This document shows positions 27,719 to 35,224 of a DNA stretch of 64,000 nt, piece after piece; within the stretch, counting starts at the first letter, position 1, and each line of letters starts with the position of its first letter. This DNA is from Mycolicibacterium wolinskyi (GTDB lineage: Bacteria > Actinomycetota > Actinomycetes > Mycobacteriales > Mycobacteriaceae). The translations under genes were made by a program, and so were the position numbers. Where the stretch lies: NCBI RefSeq assembly GCF_002101965.1, contig NZ_LQQA01000031.1, positions 248,001 to 312,000 of the forward strand. The letters run 5' to 3'. The notes beneath the pieces were generated by a model. The model was not told the DNA's origin. It was given only the letters and a program-made list of their open reading frames with translations, and made no database searches.

Positions 27719-27943
27719 GTGCTTGTCAGATTGCGGCGATTGCTGGCGTACCGTATCGCGGTCGGCGAACTACTCGTGGCCGGCATCATTCTCGGAGCGC
27801 CTTACCTGCTGATCGGCGCGATCTGGTCGAGCACCCACACCGACCATCTCGAGCAGATGGCGCCGCTGGCCGCGACAGTGTCGTTCCTCGGCTCGATCGT
27901 GTCGTGGCCGGTGCTGTTGTTCACCGACGTCTGTATGACCTGA
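27719..27943 (+). CDS. Small two-helix membrane protein
   Basis: This 74-aa unrecognised protein has two hydrophobic segments (VGELLVAGIILGAPYLLIGAIW and AATVSFLGSIVSWPVLLF) joined by a short polar loop (SSTHTDHLEQM). GTG 27719 with GGGGG about 4 nt upstream is preferred over TTG 27698. It lies 9 nt before another small membrane gene and probably works with it. Confidence 0.6.
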   Translation: MLVRLRRLLAYRIAVGELLVAGIILGAPYLLIGAIWSSTHTDHLEQMAPLAATVSFLGSIVSWPVLLFTDVCMT

Positions 27944-27952
27944 GAGGGAGGC

Positions 27953-28279
27953 ATGAGTTATCGCGCTGTCTACATCGGGATCGCCGGTGCCATCATCGTC
28001 GCCATCGGCCTCTATCTGATGAGCATGTCGGTCTACCTGGACGATTTCGACCAGTATGGTATGCAGATTCCTTGCGGCACGGGTTTTTCGGCTCACCTGG
28101 ACCAAGCCGCCGCGGCCGGCGGTGAGTACGTCGACAAGTGCGGTTCCGCATTGCTGACGCGCCGGCTGTGGACCATCCCGGTCGTGGTGATCGGTGGCCT
28201 CGCCCTGCTCGCCGTGTTGTTTCGGGCCGCGACGACGTCGGCTCACGAATCGCTCATGCCGAACCGCGACACGCACTGA
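27953..28279 (+). CDS. Small two-helix membrane protein
   Basis: This 108-aa unrecognised protein has helices at about 5-24 (AVYIGIAGAIIVAIGLYLM) and 68-90 (LWTIPVVVIGGLALLAVLF). The outside loop between them contains two cysteines (MQIPCGTGFSAHLDQAAAAGGEYVDKCG) that could form a disulphide. GAGAGGGAGG before the ATG is a strong ribosome site. It is paired with the preceding small membrane gene. Confidence 0.68.
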   Translation: MSYRAVYIGIAGAIIVAIGLYLMSMSVYLDDFDQYGMQIPCGTGFSAHLDQAAAAGGEYVDKCGSALLTRRLWTIPVVVIGGLALLAVLFRAATTSAHESLMPNRDTH

Positions 28280-28281
28280 TC

Positions 28282-28287
28282 TAGTAT
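28282..28287 (+). promoter_or_regulatory. -10 box for the APC permease at 28295 (leaderless)
   Basis: TAGTAT is followed by 7 nt and the GTG at 28295, the mycobacterial leaderless pattern. Confidence 0.5.
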
Positions 28288-28294
28288 CGCTGGC

Positions 28295-29515
28295 GTGACC
28301 ACGCCAGAGGGTCTGCAGCGCAGGCTCGGCACCGTCGACGCAGTGACCATCGGCTTGGGCTCGATGATCGGCGCGGGCATATTCGCCGCGCTGGCCCCTG
28401 CAGCGGCGGCCGCCGGAACCGGCCTTCTCATCGGACTTGCGGTGGCGGCGGTGGTCGCGTACTGCAACGCCACATCGTCGGCGCGGCTGGCGGCCCGCTA
28501 TCCGCAGTCAGGCGGTACCTACGTGTACGGCCGGGAACGGCTCGGCGAATTCTGGGGCTACACCGCGGGTTGGAGTTTCATCGTCGGCAAGACCGCGTCG
28601 TGCGCGGCGATGGCGTTGACCGTGGGCCTCTATGTGTGGCCGGATCAGGCGCACGCCGTCGCGGTGGCAGCGGTCGTGGCGCTCACGGTGGTCAACTACG
28701 CCGGCGTCCAGAAATCAGCACTGCTCACCAGGATCATCGTCGCCGTCGTGCTCGCGGTCCTCGCGGCGGTCGTGGTCATCGTCCTCGGATCGGGCGCGGC
28801 CGACACCACTCGGCTGGAACTGGCAGGCGATGTCACGGCCGGCGGCGTGCTGCAGGCGGCCGGTCTGTTGTTCTTCGCGTTCGCCGGCTACGCGCGTATC
28901 GCGACCCTCGGTGAGGAGGTGCGCGACCCGGCGCGCACGATCCCCCGCGCCATCCCCATCGCGCTGGGCATCGCGTTGGTCGTGTACGCCGTCGTCGCCG
29001 TTGCGGCGCTCGCGGTGCTCGGCAGTGCCGAACTGGCGTCCGCACCGGCACCTTTGGCTGACGCCGTCGCCGCGGCGGGTGCCGGGCAATGGCAGCCCGT
29101 GGTGCGGGTCGGGGCCGCGGTCGCCGCGCTGGGATCGCTGCTGGCGTTGATCCTCGGGGTGTCCCGTACGACGCTTGCGATGGCCCGCGACCATCACCTG
29201 CCGCACCGGTTGGCCGCCGTGCATCCGCGGTTCGGCAGCCCACACCGGGCCGAGATCGTCGTCGGTGTCGCGGTGGCGGTGCTCGCGGCGTTCGCGGATC
29301 TGCGTGGCGCCATCGGGTTTTCGTCGTTCGCGGTACTGATGTACTACGCGATCGCCAACGCCTCGGCCTGGACCCTCGGCCGCCGGGTGATCCCCGCGCT
29401 CGGGTTGGTGGGCTGCCTGGTGCTGGCGTTCACCCTGCCGCTGTCGTCGGTGCTGACGGGGCTGGCGGTGGTCGCGGTGGGCGCGGCGATCTACGGCGTG
29501 CGCGCCCTGCGCTGA
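28295..29515 (+). CDS. APC-family amino acid/amine permease
   Basis: This 406-aa protein of about 11-12 membrane helices starts with the APC substrate-binding helix IGLGSMIGAGIFAALAPAAAAAGTG. FFAFAGYARIATLGEEVRDPARTIPRAI is the conserved loop after helix 6. It imports or exchanges an amino acid or related cation, with unknown specificity. The GTG start is leaderless. It ends one base before the convergent GntR stop. Confidence 0.88.
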   Translation: MTTPEGLQRRLGTVDAVTIGLGSMIGAGIFAALAPAAAAAGTGLLIGLAVAAVVAYCNATSSARLAARYPQSGGTYVYGRERLGEFWGYTAGWSFIVGKTASCAAMALTVGLYVWPDQAHAVAVAAVVALTVVNYAGVQKSALLTRIIVAVVLAVLAAVVVIVLGSGAADTTRLELAGDVTAGGVLQAAGLLFFAFAGYARIATLGEEVRDPARTIPRAIPIALGIALVVYAVVAVAALAVLGSAELASAPAPLADAVAAAGAGQWQPVVRVGAAVAALGSLLALILGVSRTTLAMARDHHLPHRLAAVHPRFGSPHRAEIVVGVAVAVLAAFADLRGAIGFSSFAVLMYYAIANASAWTLGRRVIPALGLVGCLVLAFTLPLSSVLTGLAVVAVGAAIYGVRALR

Positions 29516-29516
29516 A

Positions 29517-30194
29517 TCAGTCCTGCCCGTCCACCAGAACCGATGCGGCCGTGCACATGTGCTCGCGTACGGTCGCGGCCGCCGCCGCCTCGTCACCGGA
29601 CTCGATGGCCTCGACGATCTCCAGGTGACGTTTGGCGTCCATGTTCTTCAGGGCGCGCTCGACCCCGGCGTACATGATCGACATCCGGATACTGCCCTCC
29701 AGCGACGACCACGAGTGCAGCAGCGTCTCGTTGCCCGACAGATGACACATCGTGCGGTGGAACTTGAGGTCGGCCTCGATGCGGTCCTCGAGGTTGGAGG
29801 CGGCCCAGCGCTCCATGTCGGCGACCGCCACGCGCAACTCCGCGACGGCCGCGGCGCGATCCTCGCGCCGGGCCAGCGCGCTTGCGGCCAACGATTCCAG
29901 CGCCGCCCGCACGTCGAAGATGTCCTTGATCTCCTTGGTGTCGAGATGGCGCACCGAAAGCCGCCCGCGCGCCCCCGCCGAGATGAGGCCTTCCTGCTGC
30001 AGCTGGCGCATCGCCTCACGCAATGTGCCTCGGCTGATCTGCAACGCCTCGGACAGGTCGGTTTCCACCAGATGCGTGCCCGGCTGCAACTGGCCGGTGG
30101 TGATCGCCCGGCGCAGCGCGGAGAGGGCCTGCTCCCGCAGACTCGTCTTCTCCAGGCGCAGCAGTGACGGGGCATCCCCAGACACGGTGGTCAT
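29517..30194 (-). CDS. GntR (FadR/FCD subfamily) transcriptional regulator
   Basis: This 225-aa protein has a winged-helix domain (LREQALSALRRAITTGQLQPGTHLVETDLSEALQISRGTLREAMRQLQQEGLI, about 17-75). An all-helical FCD effector domain follows (DIFDVRAALESLAASALAR, FHRTMCHLSGNETLL, HLEIVEAIESGD) with the His residues that usually hold a metal. The ATG at 30194 has GGGGAGG upstream. Sequences of the GTTGAC/GTCGAC type lie before its gene and in the divergent promoter region 1.4 kb away, so it probably represses the whole locus and itself. Confidence 0.9.
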   Translation of the reverse strand: MTTVSGDAPSLLRLEKTSLREQALSALRRAITTGQLQPGTHLVETDLSEALQISRGTLREAMRQLQQEGLISAGARGRLSVRHLDTKEIKDIFDVRAALESLAASALARREDRAAAVAELRVAVADMERWAASNLEDRIEADLKFHRTMCHLSGNETLLHSWSSLEGSIRMSIMYAGVERALKNMDAKRHLEIVEAIESGDEAAAAATVREHMCTAASVLVDGQD

Positions 30195-30209
30195 CGAACC
30201 TCCCCGGAC

Positions 30210-30233
30210 TGTCAACATCTGATTGTCGACACT
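30210..30233. promoter_or_regulatory. Candidate GntR operator upstream of its own gene
   Basis: TGTCAAC and ATTGTCGACA half-sites lie 16-39 bp before the GntR start. They share the TGTYRAC core with three sites between the transporter and isomerase genes. Confidence 0.5.
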
Positions 30234-30255
30234 GATGCTACCGTCGCTCGGCGCC

Positions 30256-31590
30256 TCACGCCGCGAGCGCGTGCGCGTTCGCGGCGGCCTTGTCGGCCAA
30301 GGCGCGTTCGCGCGGACCCCAGGTCTCCCTGGTGACGATCGCCGCCCACAGCCCGATCGCGGCATACGCCGAGAACAGCAGCGCCGGGCCGACCCAGCCG
30401 AACGCCTCGTACAGCAGCGTCGTGATGAAGGGCGTGAAGCCCGAGACCATCGCCGAAATCTGGTACGCCAGTGAGGCTCCCGATGCGCGCGTGTTGGCCG
30501 TGAACAGTTCGGGGAACCACGCGCCCTGCGCACCGGCCAGCGCGTTCTGGGACACGCCGTAGGACACGATGAACGTCGCGACGATCAACAGGAACAGGCC
30601 CGTGTTGACCAGCATGAACATCAGCACACCGAACGGAATGCCGAACGCGCAGACCCACAGGTAGACGGGTCGGCGGCCGACCCGGTCGGTCAGCCTGGCC
30701 CAGGCCACCGTGGCGAAGATCCCCACTGCCGACGCAATGCACAGGGCGACAAGGGTTTCGGTGGCCGTCGCCAGCTTCGCGCTCTTGAGGTAGGAGATCA
30801 TGTACGTGATCGACACCGCGTAGCCGGCCGTCTCGGCGACGCGAAGACCGATGCCGCGCAGGATGTTTCGCCAATCGGTCTTGAACACCTCGACGATGGG
30901 CGCCTTGACGATCTTGCCGGTCTGCTTGACGTCTTCGAACACCGGGGACTCGGGGACCCGGGCGCGGATGATCAGGCCGACGATGACGAGCACGATGCTG
31001 GCCAGGAACGGCACGCGCCAGGCCCAGTCACCGCCGAGGTGGACGCTGACCAGGAACACCAGGTTGGCCAGCAGCAGGCCGACGGGGAAACCGGCCTGGA
31101 CGATTCCGGTGTAGCGGCCCTTCTGTTTCCACGGCGCGTGTTCGTAGCTCATGAGGATCGCGCCGCCCCACTCCGCACCGAATGCCAAGCCCTGGATGAT
31201 GCGCACCGTCACCAGCAGCACGGGCGCGAGCACGCCGACGGCTGCGTACGTGGGCAGCAGGCCGATGGCGAACGTGGCCAGGCCCATGATGATCAGCGAC
31301 GCGACCAGGACGGGCTTGCGGCCCACCTTGTCGCCCAGGTGCCCGCCGATGATGCCGCCGAGCGGGCGGGCCGCGAACCCGACGCCGAGCGTGGCGAATG
31401 CGGCCAACGTGCCTGCGACCGGGCTCGAATTCGGGAAGAACGCGGTCCCGAAGTAGAGCGCGGCCGCGGTGCCGAAGCCGATGAAGTCGTAGGTCTCGAT
31501 GACGGCGCCGACGCCGGAGCCGATCGCGACCCGCTTGGCTTCCGGGGTTCCGTGTACCGGCCCCCGCATCGAAAGAGCATCGTCGCTCAT
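30256..31590 (-). CDS. MFS transporter, metabolite:H+ symporter (MHS) family
   Basis: This 444-aa, 12-helix transporter is of the ShiA/KgtP/ProP type. The family opening reads VAIGSGVGAVIETYDFIGFGTAAALYFG. Motif A is GGIIGGHLGDKVGRKPVLVASL, and its second-half copy is WARLTDRVGRRPVYLW. Substrates of the family are organic acids or betaines taken up with protons. It is divergent from the isomerase-SDR pair across a 189-bp region with three operators, and the GntR gene follows after 61 bp. It is the likely entry step for the compound the locus degrades. Confidence 0.9.
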   Translation of the reverse strand: MSDDALSMRGPVHGTPEAKRVAIGSGVGAVIETYDFIGFGTAAALYFGTAFFPNSSPVAGTLAAFATLGVGFAARPLGGIIGGHLGDKVGRKPVLVASLIIMGLATFAIGLLPTYAAVGVLAPVLLVTVRIIQGLAFGAEWGGAILMSYEHAPWKQKGRYTGIVQAGFPVGLLLANLVFLVSVHLGGDWAWRVPFLASIVLVIVGLIIRARVPESPVFEDVKQTGKIVKAPIVEVFKTDWRNILRGIGLRVAETAGYAVSITYMISYLKSAKLATATETLVALCIASAVGIFATVAWARLTDRVGRRPVYLWVCAFGIPFGVLMFMLVNTGLFLLIVATFIVSYGVSQNALAGAQGAWFPELFTANTRASGASLAYQISAMVSGFTPFITTLLYEAFGWVGPALLFSAYAAIGLWAAIVTRETWGPRERALADKAAANAHALAA

Positions 31591-31624
31591 GAGCAGATCC
31601 TTTCAAAAGCCCTAGTCCGCGTCA

Positions 31625-31641
31625 CTGTCGACGGTCAACAG
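31625..31641. promoter_or_regulatory. GntR-type operator 1 (palindrome)
   Basis: CTGTCGACGGTCAACAG is a 17-bp palindrome with one mismatch about a central G. It lies 35 bp before the MHS transporter start. Confidence 0.6.
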
Positions 31642-31680
31642 TGCTTCAGGTCACCCAGTGTGAGCGCGCACACAACTCAT

Positions 31681-31695
31681 TGTCAACAGTCGACA
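31681..31695. promoter_or_regulatory. GntR-type operator 2 (palindrome)
   Basis: TGTCAACAGTCGACA is a 15-bp palindrome with one mismatch. Its centre is 55 bp from operator 1. Confidence 0.6.
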
Positions 31696-31718
31696 TGATT
31701 TAAGCGTCGCCAGTTGAT

Positions 31719-31733
31719 TGTTGACAGTCGACT
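31719..31733. promoter_or_regulatory. GntR-type operator 3 (palindrome)
   Basis: TGTTGACAGTCGACT has the same core and lies 46 bp before the isomerase ATG, close to a likely -10 (GATACT). Its centre is 38 bp from operator 2. Confidence 0.6.
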
Positions 31734-31779
31734 TCGATACTGTGGCCGCCATCACGTACTCCACCTGTGAAGGCGTTTC

Positions 31780-32619
31780 ATGACCGGCGAAAACCGACCG
31801 CACGCTCGCCTGGGCTGCTCGACCATCAGCTTTCGGCACCTCGATCTCGAGATGGCGCTCACCTGGATCGATCAGCTGGGATTCCGGGCGATCGACCTCG
31901 GCGCGCTGCCCGGGGTGTGCGACCACGTGCCCTATGTGCTCGACGAAGCCGCCGTCGCCACGGTCTCCGCGGCCGTCGCCGCCTCGCGGTTACGGGTCCG
32001 GTCGATCAACGGTGACATCGGCGATCTGAACCGTCCGCTCGGCGACGAAGCCCGCGCGGCCCGCCGCAGGCACCTCGCCATGCTCCTATCCCTCGCCGCC
32101 AACACCGGGGCGGACGCTCTGGTGCTGCCGTGCGGCGCGATCGACCACACGCCGGTACGCACCCTCGACCAGGATCTCGACCTGGTCGCCGCCGAGCTGG
32201 ACTCGGCAGCAGAGCTCGCCGCCGAGTACGGCGTCGAACTCTGGACCGAGTCGCTGCACTACCACCGGTTGTGCCACGACATGGACCGGGCACAGGCCCT
32301 CGCCGATCGACTGCGAGGCACCCGGATCGGCATCGTGATGGACTTCAGCCACGTGGTCGCCTCGGGCGGCGATCCAGTCGACTTCGTCGCCCACTTCGCC
32401 GACCGCATCGCCCACGTCCACATCCGTGATGCCGTACCCGGCAACATCAACGTCTCCGTCGGGCGCGGGCAGGTCGACTTCGCGACGGGTCTCAAAAGCC
32501 TTGCCGCCGCCGGCTACACCGGCGAATTCGCCCTCGAACTGGAAACCCGCGATGTCACCAACGACGAGCGGCCGGCCGCCACTGCGCAAGCCGCACAACT
32601 GATTTCAGAACTCATCTAA
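31780..32619 (+). CDS. Xylose-isomerase-like TIM-barrel protein (sugar phosphate isomerase/epimerase family)
   Basis: This 279-aa TIM barrel of the AP-endonuclease-2 superfamily has metal ligands likely in WTESLHYHRL (Glu), VMDFSHVVASG (Asp-His), HVHIRD (His) and ALELETRD (Glu). Relatives include IolE dehydratase, hydroxypyruvate isomerase and 3-dehydroshikimate dehydratase, so the reaction is not fixed. It is co-transcribed with the SDR gene 10 bp downstream and divergent from the MHS transporter. Together they look like uptake plus two catabolic steps for a polyol or sugar acid. Confidence 0.85.
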   Translation: MTGENRPHARLGCSTISFRHLDLEMALTWIDQLGFRAIDLGALPGVCDHVPYVLDEAAVATVSAAVAASRLRVRSINGDIGDLNRPLGDEARAARRRHLAMLLSLAANTGADALVLPCGAIDHTPVRTLDQDLDLVAAELDSAAELAAEYGVELWTESLHYHRLCHDMDRAQALADRLRGTRIGIVMDFSHVVASGGDPVDFVAHFADRIAHVHIRDAVPGNINVSVGRGQVDFATGLKSLAAAGYTGEFALELETRDVTNDERPAATAQAAQLISELI

Positions 32620-32629
32620 GGAGCGATCC

Positions 32630-33403
32630 ATGAGCACGATCCAACGCACCGCAGTCGTCACCGGGGCGACCTCCGACAAGGGCATCGGCGTGGCCGTCGC
32701 GGCGCGCTACGCCAAGGAAGGCTGGGCCGTCGTCGTCCTCGATCTGGACGGCGAGAAGTCCGCCAAGGTCGCCGCCGAGATCGGCAACCAGTACGCCGTG
32801 CCGGCATTCGGCCACGCGGTCGACGTCACCTCCGAGGAGTCGGTCACCGCGGCGCATGCGGCCGTGGCCGCCGAGATCGCCTCGGGCAACCTGCCCGCGG
32901 TCGGCGCACTCGCCAACATCGCGGGCATCACCTCGCCGGTCGGATTCCTCGATACCACGCTCGAGCTGTGGAACAAGGTCATGGCCGTCAATGCGACCGG
33001 AACCTACCTGGTGACCAAGGCCTTTCTGCCGGACATGATCGAGGCCGGCTGGGGCCGCATCGTCAACATGAGCTCGGTGTCGGCGCAGCGCGGCGGCGGC
33101 GTGTTCGGCAAGGTGCCGTACTCGTCGGCCAAGGCCGCGATCCTCGGCTTCACCAAATCGCTGGCCCGCGAGATCGCCGACACCGGCGTCACCGTCAACG
33201 CGGTCACCCCCGGTGCGGTCGACACCAACATCCGGGTCGGCTCGACCGACGAGCAGGAGGCCAAGCTGGCCGCCGACATCCCGGTCGGCCGCACCGCCAC
33301 GACCGACGAGGTCGCCGCCGTCATCACCTTCCTGTCCAGCCAGGACGCCAGCTACCTGACCGGCACCACCGTCGACATCAACGGCGGCAGCCACATGCAC
33401 TGA
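32630..33403 (+). CDS. Short-chain dehydrogenase/reductase
   Basis: This 257-aa classical SDR has cofactor motif VVTGATSDKGIGVAVAARYA with an extra residue in the glycine loop. VVVLDLDGEK carries an acidic residue that favours NAD. It also has LANIAG, catalytic Ser (NMSSVSAQRG), YSSAK and the C-terminal ASYLTGTTVDINGG. The substrate is unknown. It follows the isomerase in the GntR-controlled unit, and AAGGAGCG precedes the ATG. Confidence 0.9.
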   Translation: MSTIQRTAVVTGATSDKGIGVAVAARYAKEGWAVVVLDLDGEKSAKVAAEIGNQYAVPAFGHAVDVTSEESVTAAHAAVAAEIASGNLPAVGALANIAGITSPVGFLDTTLELWNKVMAVNATGTYLVTKAFLPDMIEAGWGRIVNMSSVSAQRGGGVFGKVPYSSAKAAILGFTKSLAREIADTGVTVNAVTPGAVDTNIRVGSTDEQEAKLAADIPVGRTATTDEVAAVITFLSSQDASYLTGTTVDINGGSHMH

Positions 33404-33415
33404 TCCCCTTGCACC

Positions 33416-33476
33416 GCGAGCGCCCGTGTCTGTACACCGACACGCCGCACAACGCCGTACATTCGCGGTCGCTCGC
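33416..33476. terminator. Imperfect palindrome between convergent genes
   Basis: Two 20-nt arms (33416-33435 and 33457-33476) both begin GCGAGCG and end TGTAC when read inward, with a few mismatches. The loop contains another dyad, CGTGTC and GACACG. The element separates the SDR stop from the SulP stop and probably ends both transcripts. The GCGAGC ends recall the larger hairpin at 55842. Confidence 0.55.
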
Positions 33477-33481
33477 ACGCG

Positions 33482-35206
33482 TCAGGAGCGCGCCCGGAAC
33501 GCCTCGACGGCGGTCGGCAGGGTCGGAAAGATCCGGTCCTCGCCCACGCGGTCGACGAACCCCGCCGCGACGAGGTCATCGAGCAGGTCCTGTTTGACGC
33601 GCGCCATCGCGAACACGATGCCGCGTGCCATCAGATCCCGGCGCAACTGCTCGAGCGCGTCGACGGCCGTCAGATCCGGGTCGACGTTGGCCTCGGCATT
33701 GAGCACGAACCACTCGACAGGTCCGTCGGCCTCATCGAACGCAGCCATCGCACGTTCGCGAAAGTTCTCGGCGTTCGCGAAAAACAGTGGGGCGTCGTAG
33801 CGGTAGACCACGAGCCCCGGCACCGGCTCCGCTTCGGGATAGTCGTCGACGTCATGCATACCGGCCATGCCGGGCACGTAACCGAGCACGCTGTCGTGGG
33901 GCCGGGCCACCCGCCGCAGCATGTCGAGCAGCGACAACCCGATCGCGACCAGCACGCCATAGAGCACGCCGAGCCCGAGCACGGCCACCGTCGTGGCCAC
34001 CGCAAGCACCAGTTCGCTGCGACGGAACCGGGCCAGTCGCCGGAACTCCGGGATGTCGACCAACCGCAGCGCCGCATACACCACGAGCGCGCCGAGCGCG
34101 GCCATCGGGAAGTGCTCGAGCAGGCCGCGGCCGGCGAGCATCACCACCACAACCGTCGCCAGCATCACCAACGAATACAGCTGCGTGCGGCTGCCGAGGA
34201 CATCGCCGAGCGCCGTCCGGCTGCCGCTCGAACTCACCGGAAACCCTTGTGTCACACCGGTTGTCAGATTGCAGACGCCGAGTGCGCGCAGTTCGGCGTT
34301 GGCGTCGATCGTCTCACCGCGGCGGGCCGCGAAGGTGCGGCCGGTCAATGCGTTGTCGGAAAATGCGACGACTGCGATGCCGACCGCGGGAATCGTCAAC
34401 GCGGCGAGTTCGGCGAACGTGACCGCGGGCAGGCTGGGCACCGGGAGGCCGGCCGGGATGTCGCCGATGACGCGAATGCCGTTGTCCTCCATGCCGAACA
34501 GCCACACCACGGCCGTCGCGGCCAACACCGCGACCAACGGACCGGGGAACAGCGGAGACATCCGGTAGAGGATGAGCAGCACCACCAGCACCGCACCGGA
34601 CAGTGCCACGGTGGGCCAGTGGACGTCACCGATGCCTGCGACGAAAGACCCGACCTCGTCGATGAACTCGTCGCCCTCGACCGTGGTCCCGGTGACCTTG
34701 CCGAGCTGTCCGCTGATCATGATGACCGCGACGCCCGTCATGTAACCGATCAGGACCGGCCGCGACAACAGGTCGGCCAGAAAGCCCAGCCGGCAGAAGC
34801 CCGCGAGCAGACAGATCGCTCCCACGAGCAGCGCCAGCACCGCCGCCATCACGGCGTACCGCGCGGGATCGCCGATCGCCAACGGCGCCAGTGCGGTGGC
34901 CGTCATCAGGGCGGTGGTCGATTCCGGGCCGACCGACAGCTGACGTGACGAGCCGAGCATCGCGTAGACGGCCATCGGCACCAGCGACGCCCAAAGCCCG
35001 GCGACCGGCGGCAGGCCCGCGACCGTGGCGTAGGCCATGACCTGCGGCACGAGATACGCCGCGACCGTCACGCCAGCCACGACGTCGCCCCGCAGCCACG
35101 ACCGCTGGTAGTGCACGATCTGCACCAGCCCGGGAGCCACGGTCGCGGCGGTCAGCTTCATCGCGCTCGATTCTTGCGCGAGTGCGGGTGCACGGTGGCC
35201 GTTCAT
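33482..35206 (-). CDS. SulP-family sulfate/anion permease with STAS domain
   Basis: This 574-aa protein has 10-14 membrane helices in the SulP fold (DVVAGVTVAAYLVPQVMAYATVAGLPPVAGLWASLVP, SVGPESTTALMTA, FPVSSSGSRTALGDVLGSRTQLYSL). A C-terminal cytoplasmic STAS domain (about 445-570, LVVYRYDAPLFFANAENFRERAM) follows. It resembles M. tuberculosis Rv1739c. ATG 35206 is given. The internal ATG 35161 (MKLTAATVAPG) matches the Rv1739c N-terminus better, and neither has a clear Shine-Dalgarno. It is divergent from the NCS2 permease with only 18 bp between starts. Confidence 0.9.
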   Translation of the reverse strand: MNGHRAPALAQESSAMKLTAATVAPGLVQIVHYQRSWLRGDVVAGVTVAAYLVPQVMAYATVAGLPPVAGLWASLVPMAVYAMLGSSRQLSVGPESTTALMTATALAPLAIGDPARYAVMAAVLALLVGAICLLAGFCRLGFLADLLSRPVLIGYMTGVAVIMISGQLGKVTGTTVEGDEFIDEVGSFVAGIGDVHWPTVALSGAVLVVLLILYRMSPLFPGPLVAVLAATAVVWLFGMEDNGIRVIGDIPAGLPVPSLPAVTFAELAALTIPAVGIAVVAFSDNALTGRTFAARRGETIDANAELRALGVCNLTTGVTQGFPVSSSGSRTALGDVLGSRTQLYSLVMLATVVVVMLAGRGLLEHFPMAALGALVVYAALRLVDIPEFRRLARFRRSELVLAVATTVAVLGLGVLYGVLVAIGLSLLDMLRRVARPHDSVLGYVPGMAGMHDVDDYPEAEPVPGLVVYRYDAPLFFANAENFRERAMAAFDEADGPVEWFVLNAEANVDPDLTAVDALEQLRRDLMARGIVFAMARVKQDLLDDLVAAGFVDRVGEDRIFPTLPTAVEAFRARS

Positions 35207-35224
35207 GGTGTGTAGTTCTCAATC

